Origin: Palsa-189 sp963803735
GTDB taxonomy: Bacteria > Acidobacteriota > Terriglobia > Acidiferrales > UBA7541
DNA: 64,000 nucleotides
Assembly (NCBI GenBank): GCA_963803735.1
Contig: CAWDNV010000010.1
Location: 992,001 to 1,056,000 of the forward strand
Direction: 5' to 3'
Shown here: piece by piece, positions 24,013 to 32,136 of the stretch
Layout: each line of letters starts with the position of its first letter
Numbering within the stretch: position 1 is the first letter of the stretch
Position numbers and translations under genes: made by a program
The notes under the pieces: generated by a model
The model's input: the letters and a program-made list of their open reading frames with translations, nothing else
What the model was told of the DNA's origin: nothing
Databases searched by the model: none

Positions 24013-25209
24013 ATGGGCCGAGTCAGCGAAAAAATCACTACGTTTCTGCCGTGGCCGGAAATCGAGTCCGAGGCGCAGAAACAGATCCTGAACACCGCGG
24101 AGCTGCCCTTTATCTTCAAGTGGGTCGCGGTGATGCCCGATTGCCATTACGGCAAAGGCGCCACCGTTGGCACGGTGATCGCGACCAAGGGCGCCGTCGT
24201 GCCTGCGGCTGTAGGCGTGGACATCGGCTGCGGCATGATCGCGCTCCAGACGCCGCTCGAGCGTGGCAACCTGAAAGAGCTGCACCGCCTGCGAGAAGGC
24301 ATCGAGCGGCGCATTCCGATGTCCGCCGGCCGGAACAACAGCAAAATCGCCGACACGGCCGAGCCGCGCATCGCCGAGCTCAAAAAGCTTGAATCCGCCA
24401 CCGGCGCGCGCTACAGCAGCTTCGATAAGGACTGGGAAGCCGCACTCGGCACGCTCGGCGGCGGCAATCATTTTGCCGAAGTCTGCCTGGACGAGAACGA
24501 AAAGGTCTGGCTGACGCTGCATTCCGGCTCGCGCGGCGTGGGCAATCGCATCGGCAATCACTACATCCGCCGCGCGCAGGAGCTTTGCAAAAAACGGAAT
24601 ATCGCGCTGCCCGATCGCGATCTGGCGTATTTAGCCGAAGGCACCGAAGAGTTCGACAATTACCTGCGGGATTTGAGATGGGCTCAGCAGTTCGCGCTGC
24701 TGAATCGCGAAGAGATGATGGACCGCATGCTGCGCGAGCTGAGCCATCACATCTCTGGCGAAGCCGGCGCCGAATTTGAGAAGGGCCGCGAGCTCGAAGT
24801 CGAGCGCATCAATTGCCACCATAATTTCACGCAGATCGAGCATCACTTCGGCCACGACGTGTGGGTCACGCGCAAAGGCGCCATCGAAGCCCGCGAAGGC
24901 ATGCGCGGGATGATTCCCGGCTCCATGGGCACGCGCAGCTATATTGTCACAGGCCTCGGCAATCCGCAGTCGTTCCAGTCGGCTCCGCACGGCGCCGGGC
25001 GCCGCATGTCTCGCACCAAAGCGCGCGCCTCCTTTGCCATGAAGGATCTGGAAGCCGCCATGGCCGGCATCGAATTCCGCCGGTCCAAAGTGCTGCTCGA
25101 CGAAATCCCCGGCGCCTACAAGGATATCGATCACGTCATGGAAAATGCCCGCGACCTGGTGCGCATCGACCACACCCTGCGCCAGATCATCAACTGCAAG
25201 GGCGACTGA
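24013..25209 (+). CDS. rtcB: RNA-splicing ligase RtcB
   Basis: 398-residue RtcB-type RNA ligase that joins 2',3'-cyclic phosphate or 3'-phosphate ends to 5'-OH ends using GTP and Mn2+. Conserved sites are GVDIGCG (Asp70, Cys73), GGGNHF (Asn152, His153), LHSGSRGVG (His170), NCHHNF, and the guanylylated His in SAPHGAGRRMSR (His326). The length is typical of the family's shorter members. No RtcA or RtcR gene is adjacent; the PagL-like gene diverges and a TA module converges from the right. The start ATG at 24013 is the only good one. Confidence 0.93.
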   Translation: MGRVSEKITTFLPWPEIESEAQKQILNTAELPFIFKWVAVMPDCHYGKGATVGTVIATKGAVVPAAVGVDIGCGMIALQTPLERGNLKELHRLREGIERRIPMSAGRNNSKIADTAEPRIAELKKLESATGARYSSFDKDWEAALGTLGGGNHFAEVCLDENEKVWLTLHSGSRGVGNRIGNHYIRRAQELCKKRNIALPDRDLAYLAEGTEEFDNYLRDLRWAQQFALLNREEMMDRMLRELSHHISGEAGAEFEKGRELEVERINCHHNFTQIEHHFGHDVWVTRKGAIEAREGMRGMIPGSMGTRSYIVTGLGNPQSFQSAPHGAGRRMSRTKARASFAMKDLEAAMAGIEFRRSKVLLDEIPGAYKDIDHVMENARDLVRIDHTLRQIINCKGD

Positions 25210-25259
25210 TGCGGGAGTCCTTTGAGACGAGATAGCGCGGCGGGAAGCCCGATCTAACC

Positions 25260-25703
25260 TCATTCCTCGTGGGGAGGGAGCTGGTTGGTTAGTGACCTGA
25301 GAAAGATTTCTACTCGATTCGTGGTCCATACTGCGATGCCGGTTCCAAAAAAGTCTGCATCCTCGGTCCATATTGCGCACGCCAAGCTGAGTGCTGTGGC
25401 TAACACAGGCCAATCGCTCTCGTCGCGACCGCGCAAACGTTCTCGGGCTTCGATTTCAAAGAGGCCGTAGAGATCACGCTCAACTGGCTCGATAATTTGC
25501 CGCAAATATTCGAGCGACGTGGCTAGATCATCTTCGGGCTTTCCGCGCTTCTTGAAAAGGACCGGCAAGTATCTCTCCGCGTCCTCGAATGCCACGTCCG
25601 GTGCATAAAAGCGTACACCCCGTTCTGCATACATTTCGACGAGTTGCCAAACACGACGGCCTAAGATCGCGCGGATGAGGATGTTCGCGTCGAGAACAAT
25701 CAT
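25260..25703 (-). CDS. PIN-domain toxin (VapC-like)
   Basis: 147-residue PIN-domain protein. Asp5 in MIVLDANILIRAILG, the central acid in AFEDAERYLP, and the pair in DESDWPVLATALSLACAIWTEDADFFGTG (two conserved Asp) give the expected four-acid metal site. It is predicted to be a toxin RNase. It begins one base after the end of the antitoxin gene, in the same leftward operon, with the palindromic operator at 25984-26003 upstream. Confidence 0.85.
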   Translation of the reverse strand: MIVLDANILIRAILGRRVWQLVEMYAERGVRFYAPDVAFEDAERYLPVLFKKRGKPEDDLATSLEYLRQIIEPVERDLYGLFEIEARERLRGRDESDWPVLATALSLACAIWTEDADFFGTGIAVWTTNRVEIFLRSLTNQLPPHEE

Positions 25704-25704
25704 C

Positions 25705-25971
25705 TTAACGCGTCGTGCTCTTCCCTTTTCGACGCAGTTGTTTGAACTCGGCTACCAGTTCTTCCTCATCCACGTCCGCCAACGCGGCCGCAAGGCGGTC
25801 CGCCGCCGCCTTGAGTTCGGAGATATCCGCCGTTCGCGGTCGCTTTCGGCGTGTGGGAACGTAAATCCCCAAAGTTTCGCCGCGGCGTGTGACGGCTACC
25901 GGAGTATCCGATTCCAGGAAGCTGGCAATTCGGTCGCGAAACTCGCGCACGCCGACTTTGATTGCGGTCAT
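25705..25971 (-). CDS. Phd/YefM-like antitoxin
   Basis: 88-residue antitoxin. The Phd-like DNA-binding half is IKVGVREFRDRIASFLESDTPVAVTRRGETLGIYVP. The second half (ELKAAADRLAAALADVDEEELVAEFKQLRRK) is helical and charged and would bind the PIN toxin. The start ATG at 25971 is 12 bases from a perfect 20-bp palindrome, as expected for an autoregulated TA operon. Confidence 0.85.
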   Translation of the reverse strand: MTAIKVGVREFRDRIASFLESDTPVAVTRRGETLGIYVPTRRKRPRTADISELKAAADRLAAALADVDEEELVAEFKQLRRKGKSTTR

Positions 25972-25983
25972 AAACTATGCCTC

Positions 25984-26003
25984 GTGTACACTTAAGTGTA
26001 CAC
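25984..26003 (-). promoter_or_regulatory. Perfect 20-bp palindromic operator of the second Phd/PIN module
   Basis: GTGTACACTT-AAGTGTACAC, two-fold symmetric without mismatch, 12 bases upstream of the antitoxin ATG. A further half-site-like GGTACACT lies just beyond at about 26009. Confidence 0.85.
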
Positions 26004-26231
26004 CTGAAGGTACACTCTCACAAATAGCCTGAGCTTGGATCGGCCGACTATGCCGTACCAAAAGGACCAGCGCTTTGGTACGCGCGTCCTATCGACTCTG
26101 CCAGGCCCTGCCGCTAATCTGCACTCACTGGCGATGCACTGAGTCTCCTCCGGCCCGCTTCACCTGAACTCGAGCTCGCCGAACGACCTGCCCAGGTTGG
26201 GCACAAACACTTGCGCACGAAGGAGCCGCCT

Positions 26232-26645
26232 ATGCCAGAGCTAGATGTGCGAATCCCCGCAGTCCGAGAAAAGACCGCCGAGCCACGGAAGACATCCCAC
26301 GGCTTCACCGCCGCTGCCGCCGTCCGTTCCGAACGTCGCATGGAACGCCGCCAAAAGGGTCCCCGCCAGGTGTGGATCCAAGGTACAGACGCCAACGGCG
26401 CGACCATCGAGGAAGTTCAGGTCATGCGCGATTACAGCCTCGGCGGCTTCTATTTCGTCTCCAACCTGCACTGTTATTCCGTCGGCATGCACCTGAACGT
26501 CATTCCGTCATTTGGTTCGCTGAATCTCGAATTCGTCGCCGAAGTCGTGCGCGTCGAGCCTAAGCCCAAGATGGCTTACGGCATCGGCGTGAAGCTGCTG
26601 CACGCCCGCGACCCGATCGCTGCTCACCAACCAACACAGAGCTAG
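26232..26645 (+). CDS. PilZ-domain protein
   Basis: 137-residue single-domain PilZ protein, a likely cyclic-di-GMP effector. The basic ERRMERRQKGPR stretch matches the RxxxR motif, and DYSLGGFYF matches the D/NxSxxG motif. The C-terminal strands LNLEFVAEVVRVEPKPKMAYGIGVKLL complete the barrel. ATG at 26232 follows AAGGAG at a good distance. Nothing in the surroundings indicates its target; pilus and surface genes elsewhere in the window (8059, 41163) are not linked. Confidence 0.8.
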   Translation: MPELDVRIPAVREKTAEPRKTSHGFTAAAAVRSERRMERRQKGPRQVWIQGTDANGATIEEVQVMRDYSLGGFYFVSNLHCYSVGMHLNVIPSFGSLNLEFVAEVVRVEPKPKMAYGIGVKLLHARDPIAAHQPTQS

Positions 26646-26659
26646 GCGGACGATCCGCG

Positions 26660-26765
26660 CCTGTAGCGGCCGCCTTCAGGCGGGCCTGTATTCTGCCTCG
26701 AATTGCCATGGATGCCGCCCTGATCCCTCGCCTAGCGGCTCGCGACAGGAGGCCGGCGCTACAAA
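26660..26765. repeat. REP-like hairpins after the PilZ gene
   Basis: TGTAGCGGCCGCC...GGCGGGCCTGT near 26660-26690 and GGAGGCCGGCGCTACA near 26740-26762 are degenerate versions of the TGTAGCGC hairpins beside the RAYT gene. Confidence 0.6.
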
Positions 26766-26768
26766 ACT

Positions 26769-27113
26769 CTACGCCTGGCCTGCCGCGCGTTCGCCAAAAA
26801 CGTAGCGATTGCCGTTCGGGAAAGTCGCGGCCAGAAAGCACACCCACTTCGCTCCCGCAAAGTCCGGCAGCACCGCGGTGGCGTCTTCGTATTCGTATTC
26901 GGCGCCTTCCAGATTCACCGCTACGTTCAGATATTCGCTATCCACCAGCGCCGCGATCAGCACTTGATGCGAATGCGGCAGCACGCTTTTGATAAACGCC
27001 GAATTCACGGAGCGCAAGCCCGGCGGCCGCTTCATCACCAACTGCAGCGGCGATTGCTCATCGCGCCATTTGTCGAAAATCAGGTAGGCGTCTTCAGGCG
27101 AAATCTGGCTCAC
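26769..27113 (-). CDS. Hypothetical protein
   Basis: 114 residues from a GTG start, preceding ISPEDAYLIFDKWRDEQSPLQLVMK. The body looks like a compact alpha/beta domain (KSVLPHSHQVLIAALVDSEYLNVAVNLEGAEYEYEDATAVLPDF, then WVCFLAATFPNGNRYVFGE). A longer in-frame extension to 27245 is Arg-rich and unlikely to be coding. It overlaps the end of a decayed upstream gene by 20 bases, suggesting a former operon. No family recognised. Confidence 0.5.
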   Translation of the reverse strand: MSQISPEDAYLIFDKWRDEQSPLQLVMKRPPGLRSVNSAFIKSVLPHSHQVLIAALVDSEYLNVAVNLEGAEYEYEDATAVLPDFAGAKWVCFLAATFPNGNRYVFGERAAGQA

Positions 27114-27758
27114 AGGGCACCGCAGCCATTTTCGCTTTGGGCGCGGCGTTTGTCGACGCCAGCTGCGCCGCCCGCTTCGCCGACGTCTGGCCGAAGTAGC
27201 GCGCCGGCGGATACATGTGCGCGCGGATGAGCTCAGCGCCCACACGCGCGCGAATTTCCTCGGCCCAATCCGACCAGGTGCGCTCGGATAAGCCGAGCAG
27301 CAGCCGTGCTGCCTCGTATTCGGCGCCGCCGAGGTAATACATGCGGAAAAGAATCAGCCGCGACGCGCGCGGGAATTTGTCTGGCGCCGAAAACGCCGTG
27401 ATCGCCACGGCGTTGTCGGCGTCCGACAACACCGGTCCGCTCTGCCCCGCCGTGCTGGGGTTGTCGGGCCGAGAAAAGCCGTCTGGCTAGAAGCGTTTGA
27501 GGGTTGTCGGGCGCCGGAACGTCCCCGGTAAGGGGAGCTTCCGGCGCAAAAAGAAGTCTCGCCGAGCGCCCGCTCGCCTGCCCTGGCAAAGTCGGCGACA
27601 TATTCCACCAGCCGCGGACGCACGTCCGGCCGCCACAGGAACTTCGACGCCGATTGCAGTTGCGTGGTCGCCACGCGCGAATTTACCAATTCCCGCGCCG
27701 CGACGTAGATTTCGTGGCACACCAGAAAGGCGTCGTTGAAAACGGCGCCGTTCCTCAT
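27094..27758 (-). pseudogene. Decayed gene, sigma-factor/HTH-like C-terminal part
   Basis: An N-terminal segment (from ATG 27758: MRNGAVFNDAFLVCHEIYVAARELV, then LQSASKFLWRPDVRPRLVEYVADFARAGERALG) and a C-terminal segment in another frame (27432 to 27094: DNAVAITAFSAPDKFPRASRLILFRMYYLGGAEYEAARLLLGLSERTWSDWAEEIRARVG) look like one protein. The joining region in between is scrambled across all three frames and contains an in-frame stop. The C-terminal part resembles a helix-turn-helix of the sigma-region-4 kind. GTG at 27432 could still initiate the C-terminal piece. Confidence 0.5.
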
Positions 27759-27794
27759 CGCGCGCCCCGCGTCGAGCCACTGACCCACAAGCTG

Positions 27795-27900
27795 TCATTC
27801 CGAGGGCGCTCAGGCGAAGGCTCGTTGGCTTTCGCCATTTCAAAAGGCGCCCGAGGAATCTGCTTTTTCAGTTTCTGTTCTCTAGGAACAGAAGGGGAGC
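27795..27900. repeat. Dispersed 'GAGGAATCTGC' repeat inserted in a decayed region
   Basis: TCATTCCGAGGGCGC...GAGGAATCTGCTTTT followed by a hairpin TTCTGTTC-TCTAG-GAACAGAA. It matches the repeat at 11620-11720 and breaks up old coding sequence. Confidence 0.55.
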
Positions 27901-27904
27901 TTGC

Positions 27905-28215
27905 GGCGCTAAAAGAAGTAGCAAGCGGCGCGTCCAGTTCCGCCTCCTGCATTCCCGCGGCGATGACGGCCAGCGCGAGCGCCGCGCCAACGCAGCCTGC
28001 GTTCCCAGAGACATGTCGCCCCGGTGAACGGCAAGGAAGCGTTCGGTTTGCAAATGCAATCGCAAGCGCCCCAGTAAAGCGCCCACGCGCACTGCCCCGA
28101 ATCCGCAGCGCATGGGCTCACAAGCGGCGACTTCCGCGGCTGCGCTGTTCGGAGTTTCCGTTGCTGCAGAAATCCGCGACGCGCCAAGCGCGGCTTCCGG
28201 CCGCTCCACACGCAT
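27905..28215 (-). pseudogene. Decayed hypothetical gene
   Basis: From ATG 28215 the translation runs MRVERPEAALGASRISAATE to HLQTERFLAVHRGDMSLGTQAALA and then continues in another frame as LALAVIAAGMQEAELDAPLATSF. The joined reading is protein-like, with a shift near 27985. The 3' end runs into the dispersed repeat. It belongs to the same leftward cluster as the replication-like gene; function unknown. Confidence 0.4.
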
Positions 28216-28436
28216 ATCAACTGGCAGCCTCGGCGACAATCTTCGAAATAGTCGTCCACACGTCCGCTTCCCCGGACTATTCCTCAAGAGTCCGCTTGCG
28301 ATTTCGTTTCGGCGAGCTTGCTAGACTGGGTCTCCGCATACACACATCTCCTTTCGCAAGGACACACACGTCCCCGTAGTGTTTCCGGCGCCGTGGCCGG
28401 CCTCGGATTGGTGGCTAGTGAACGGGTGGGATTGCT

Positions 28437-29759
28437 TTAACGCGCGACCGGTGCCGCGCGCGGTTGCGCACCGAAGGCTACTGGTTTGGGCGCCAGTTCA
28501 AGCGCCAGATCAGGAGCCCGATCTGGCGCCATATCGGATGCCATATCGGATGCCATATCAGATGAATGACAGGCTACCAGCTCGCCCGCGTGCGGCGGGA
28601 CGGCGTCGCGCACCGCAGTGCGCCCACAATTGCTGGCTCGCTGCGCCTCGCGCGCTCGAATCCGCGCGAGCGCCGCGGGATTCACGCGAACGCCGCAATC
28701 GGCGGGCCGCGGCCCAGCGCCGGTATAGAGATCAGCCGGGCCACGTCGATCAACGGGTCCGCGCGATTTCCCCGCAGGCGATCGTCTTTGCGGCGCGTAT
28801 TCTCCCTCGAGCACCTTCTGTACGTTGCTGCGATTGGCGATCAGCCAATCGAAACTCGCTCGCCAGCCGCGGCTGCCATCGCCGCTCAGGAATGGAGTAG
28901 CCGCGGCGCAGCGCACCGCCGCACGAAATTGCTCCGGCGTCAACCCCGCGGCGAGCCATCGCTCGCATCGGCAGCGGCGTTCGCGTGTCATGGCGCCTGC
29001 CGGCGGCAGCTCCCGGCGCTCGGCCTCGTAGATTTCGAGCAATACTTCTGGCGTAGTTTCAGCGGAGCTATGCCCGCGCGAAGTTTCTTCGGCCGATCCG
29101 TGGTCGATTTGCTGATGCCGTATTCGTGAATCTGCTCCGTCAGGAACCCTCAAAGAAATTGGCGGAGCGGGACACACTTGCTTTTCTCTTTCTTTTTCCG
29201 AATCCAGATCCAAACCCAAATCCCAATCCTGTGCGTGAGCGTCCTCACGCTCATGCGTGAACCGTGCGTGATGTTCCTCGAATCCAGAACTGCTTTCCCC
29301 CGGCAACGCATCGGAAAGTTCACCGGATTGCGAAGCCGCCCTCGCCCGCACAACCATGATTTCTTTGCTTCCCCCGAAACGCGCGCTATAGGCCGCTAAC
29401 GCCTCGCACGGCACCGCCGGCGCCAGTTTCTCCAGGCGCATGCGCCAAGAACGCCGTGGCAGCCGTCCTGGAACGTCGCTGCCGGTCCAATGGCCGTAGC
29501 GCTTGCCGTTTTCTTCCCATGTAAACAACAGCCCGCGCGCGATGAACTCGTCGAAGATTTCCTGCAGCCGTTCGAGACTGAGACTTTTGCGAATCGCGGC
29601 CACGCGTCCCCAAATCACGCGCATGTTCGTTATTTCGAAGCTGCCGCTCGCGTCGGCCAGGCCGTAAAGCCAGGCGTATTCGCTCTGCGCCCATTCGGCG
29701 CAAGCGGCCAACTTGTCGCTCGCCCACAGCGCATCGAAATCAAGTACTCGCTTTGGCAT
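28437..29759 (-). CDS. Replication-initiation/helicase-loader-like protein (phage or plasmid type)
   Basis: 440-residue protein. The N-terminal domain (about 1-95: LDFDALWASDKLAACAEW, YAWLYGLADASGSFEIT, ERLQEIFDEFIARGLLF) has the winged-helix pattern of phage replication-organiser proteins. A disordered charged linker follows. A second conserved module (about 265-350) reads WLAAGLTPEQFRAAVRCAAATPFLSGDGSRGW plus FDWLIANRSNVQKVLEGEY, the block common at the C-terminal end of phage replisome organisers. The last 30 residues contain a Met-Ala-Ser/Pro-Asp repeat (DMASDMASDMAPD). ATG at 29759 is the start; the upstream extension is in a neighbouring gene. It indicates mobile-element ancestry. Confidence 0.65.
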   Translation of the reverse strand: MPKRVLDFDALWASDKLAACAEWAQSEYAWLYGLADASGSFEITNMRVIWGRVAAIRKSLSLERLQEIFDEFIARGLLFTWEENGKRYGHWTGSDVPGRLPRRSWRMRLEKLAPAVPCEALAAYSARFGGSKEIMVVRARAASQSGELSDALPGESSSGFEEHHARFTHEREDAHAQDWDLGLDLDSEKEREKQVCPAPPISLRVPDGADSRIRHQQIDHGSAEETSRGHSSAETTPEVLLEIYEAERRELPPAGAMTRERRCRCERWLAAGLTPEQFRAAVRCAAATPFLSGDGSRGWRASFDWLIANRSNVQKVLEGEYAPQRRSPAGKSRGPVDRRGPADLYTGAGPRPADCGVRVNPAALARIRAREAQRASNCGRTAVRDAVPPHAGELVACHSSDMASDMASDMAPDRAPDLALELAPKPVAFGAQPRAAPVAR

Positions 29760-29767
29760 TTCGGCTC

Positions 29768-30286
29768 CTATGCTGGCGGCAGCACGCGGTACTCCCAGAT
29801 CACCGGACCCCTTCGCGTATCCCGGATTTTTCGCATGGTCGCCACGCCCCGCGCCGAACACCGGTGGCGCTTCTCCACGTGGTATCCGCCGTGATGCGCC
29901 TTGCGCAGATGCCGCAACTGCGCCGAGATCGACGCTTCTGCAAATTCCGTCGCTTCCGCGATTTCGGCCAGCGTAAGCCAGATGCCGCGCGCACTGGCTC
30001 GCGTCGTCAGCTCGCGGATCGCCGCAAGCTGCGTTTCGTCTTCCTCGGAGACTACGCCGGTCGTCGGCGCCTCCGAAGCGCGCACATGTTCCGCATCTGC
30101 GTCTGGATCACTGGCGCATGCTTCCGCCGCCGGCGTTTCATTCGCGGCGGCTTCCAGTCCGTCGATTTCGGCTGCTATTGACTCCGGCGGTTCAACATGC
30201 CGCGCATCAACGTCACGATTTTCCGGCTCGAGCATTTCGCTGTGCTGCGTTTGAGCCCGCCACGATTCCAGCTCCTGCGCTTCCAT
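29768..30286 (-). CDS. Winged-helix-like hypothetical protein
   Basis: 172 residues, 8 bases upstream of the replication-like gene and in the same operon. The first half is acidic and disordered. The second half contains a helix-turn-helix region: RELTTRASARGIWLTLAEIAEATEFAEASISAQLRHLRKAHHGG, ending in the wing IRDTRRGPVIWEYRVLP. GGGAGGG three bases before ATG 30286 is a strong ribosome-binding site. The same pairing with a replication-like protein is consistent with a phage-derived replication cassette. Confidence 0.6.
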   Translation of the reverse strand: MEAQELESWRAQTQHSEMLEPENRDVDARHVEPPESIAAEIDGLEAAANETPAAEACASDPDADAEHVRASEAPTTGVVSEEDETQLAAIRELTTRASARGIWLTLAEIAEATEFAEASISAQLRHLRKAHHGGYHVEKRHRCSARGVATMRKIRDTRRGPVIWEYRVLPPA

Positions 30287-30439
30287 CTTCCCTCCCAAAG
30301 TCTTGGCTCACTCAGAAACCACAATCCCGATTACCAACAGGCACTTGGACGCGATGACATGCACTTCCCGCTTCCGCGCCGCGCGTCTGATAATATTTGG
30401 CTCGGCCCCCTCGAGTGTTTACCGGGCGCATGCATTTCC

Positions 30440-30763
30440 TCATCCGTTTTCCAGCAATTCCCTCATGCTTGCGGAGTTAACTCCGAAAACCCGGATCTCC
30501 ACGATCTGCGTCGCACTGACGAGTATTTCGTAACTCTCTGCGCCATTTTCACGTATGGAACCCAGCAGATTGGTGCGCTGGGGCCTCCATTGAGCACTCG
30601 GGCTGTCCTCGAAGCCCCTGACCGTTTCGGCGCTAAGCCGATTTCCATCTTCTTCTTTCGGCCGATCCCAACCCGCTGGCCTATCGCTGGAACTCGCTTC
30701 GTTGACAGGCTCGCCCAGCTCCTCAAAGCCCCCGGCGTAATCGCCCGAACAGCCGCTGCACAT
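30440..30763 (-). CDS. Small hypothetical protein upstream of the replication-like operon
   Basis: 107 residues, beginning MCSGCSG. ATG at 30763 is preceded by AGGAGA eight bases away. The end (YEILVSATQIVEIRVFGVNSASMRELLENG) is protein-like; the middle is low-complexity and polar. No family recognised. A competing frame (30463-30873) on the same strand is less convincing. Confidence 0.35.
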   Translation of the reverse strand: MCSGCSGDYAGGFEELGEPVNEASSSDRPAGWDRPKEEDGNRLSAETVRGFEDSPSAQWRPQRTNLLGSIRENGAESYEILVSATQIVEIRVFGVNSASMRELLENG

Positions 30764-30894
30764 GACTTGTCTCCTGCCGCGCCTGGCGTCTCGACTGTAG
30801 GGATTTCCACAACCCTAAAGTAAAGTACTGATAAACTACCTAGCCCGCTATTACGATTCGTGTTAATAGTCATCCCAATTAAGGGGGACTAAGC

Positions 30895-31275
30895 ATGGCT
30901 ACCCAGCGGGTGACTCCACCTTGGAATTACTTGCACGAAGCGTCCGACACCTCTCTCGAAAGCTTCGAGCTCTCTCGTCTGAACCACGCCGCCAATCTGC
31001 GCAAAGAAATCACCGCATTACTCGAGCAATGGATCGAAGTAACTGCCGAAGCTTTCTTGGCGCGCTGGGTCCGCGAAGATCGCAAGCTGGCCCCTGAGCC
31101 GTGCCAAGGCCCGGATATCCTCCCGCAAGCTGAACTTCCCTTCTCTCCGCCGCAAGTCATCAACGCCGGACCACGTCCCGTTCGCCGTTTGCGCTCGCGA
31201 ATTCGCGCCGCATTCATGTGCAACCCGCGCCTCGCGCGTTCATGTACAACCCGACGACGCCAGTATCGCCGGTGA
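30895..31275 (+). CDS. Hypothetical protein divergent from the replication-like operon
   Basis: 126 residues. The first 75 (VTPPWNYLHEASDTSLESFELSRLNHAANLRKEITALLEQW, then ARWVREDRK) form a convincing amphipathic helical protein. The last 40 are Arg-rich and may reflect decay of the 3' end. AAGGGGG before the ATG is a good ribosome-binding site. The divergent arrangement with the leftward cluster, with a 130-base AT-richer gap, resembles a phage-type control region. Confidence 0.55.
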   Translation: MATQRVTPPWNYLHEASDTSLESFELSRLNHAANLRKEITALLEQWIEVTAEAFLARWVREDRKLAPEPCQGPDILPQAELPFSPPQVINAGPRPVRRLRSRIRAAFMCNPRLARSCTTRRRQYRR

Positions 31276-31778
31276 GACATTTCCGCCGCGCCGATATCAT
31301 GGTTGGCGCAAAGCCTCGCCATGCAGCCCCGACTGTCACGGGACATCCTGCTGCAGGGCCGCGTACTCGCCTCTCTCGCTGGCCCGGACGCCATCTCGCC
31401 AGTGTTATAAGGCGTGCCCTTCGCCTCCGTATGCCGATTCGGCGTGCCGATCGCGCCCGCCTCATCTCGCCGTTTGCTTCTGAGCCGATCCTCGGATGCG
31501 TCCGGCCTTCCCTCGCTTGCGTCGTGCCGCAGATTTGCTTACGAGCCGATCCGATCATGTTTATGTCCGCAAATGCCCCCTCGATCTTTCCGAATCACTC
31601 TGCCTTCGCTCGCTTCCATCTTTTTGGCCGAAGACCCATCTCGAAGGCGTTGTAAAGCCATGCACTTCGCTTCCCGATTAAGCGCTGTGAACGCTCCTCC
31701 ATCACTCGCCGACCCGTTCGCTTTGCGCTCACTCAATCACATACGAGTCCGCACCTCCGCCGGTATTTCGCAGAACGC

Positions 31779-31846
31779 GCTGATTTGTGACGGCCCAGTC
31801 GCGTTTGAGCGGAATATCTGTCGTCGGCTAAACCACACGAATCGCC
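31779..31846. repeat. 68-bp direct repeat, copy 1
   Basis: Begins GCTGATTTGTGACGGCCCAG and ends CGAATCGCC. Nearly identical to 32000-32067, with two or three differences. Copy 2 lies within the small leftward ORF at 31972-32136, so copy 1 is probably a fragment of a duplicated gene. Confidence 0.8.
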
Positions 31847-31971
31847 AATTCCCTGTAAATCAGACGTTTCTGCCCGACCATCACATTGACTCGCCCACGA
31901 GCCGACCCTCGACGGCGTTGCGTTGCGCTAATGGCTTTTCGGCCCTTTCGCCTCCGTGTGCCGATTCTCGA

Positions 31972-32136
31972 TCAAGAGATGAAAACCAGAGGTTCACCTG
32001 CTGATTTGTGACGGCCCAGTCGCGTTTGAGCGGAATATCTGTCCTCGGCTAAACCGCACGAATCGCCACCTTTGCGTGTCAACATCAGGCCTTCCGGCGC
32101 GACGATCACCTCGATTGCCCTTTCGGTCTTCCCCAT
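31972..32136 (-). CDS. Small ORF, possibly DUF2997-like at its N-terminus
   Basis: 54 codons. The start, MGKTERAIEVIVAPEGLML, resembles the first strand pair of DUF2997-type small proteins; the rest (GGDSCGLAEDRYSAQTRLGRH) matches less well. GAGAAAGG lies just upstream of the ATG. Part of it is duplicated at 31779-31846. It may be the only surviving frame of a decayed array of small genes. Confidence 0.3.
   Translation of the reverse strand: MGKTERAIEVIVAPEGLMLTRKGGDSCGLAEDRYSAQTRLGRHKSAGEPLVFIS
32000..32067. repeat. 68-bp direct repeat, copy 2
   Basis: Second copy of the repeat at 31779-31846, 221 bases away, inside the small ORF at 31972-32136. Confidence 0.8.
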
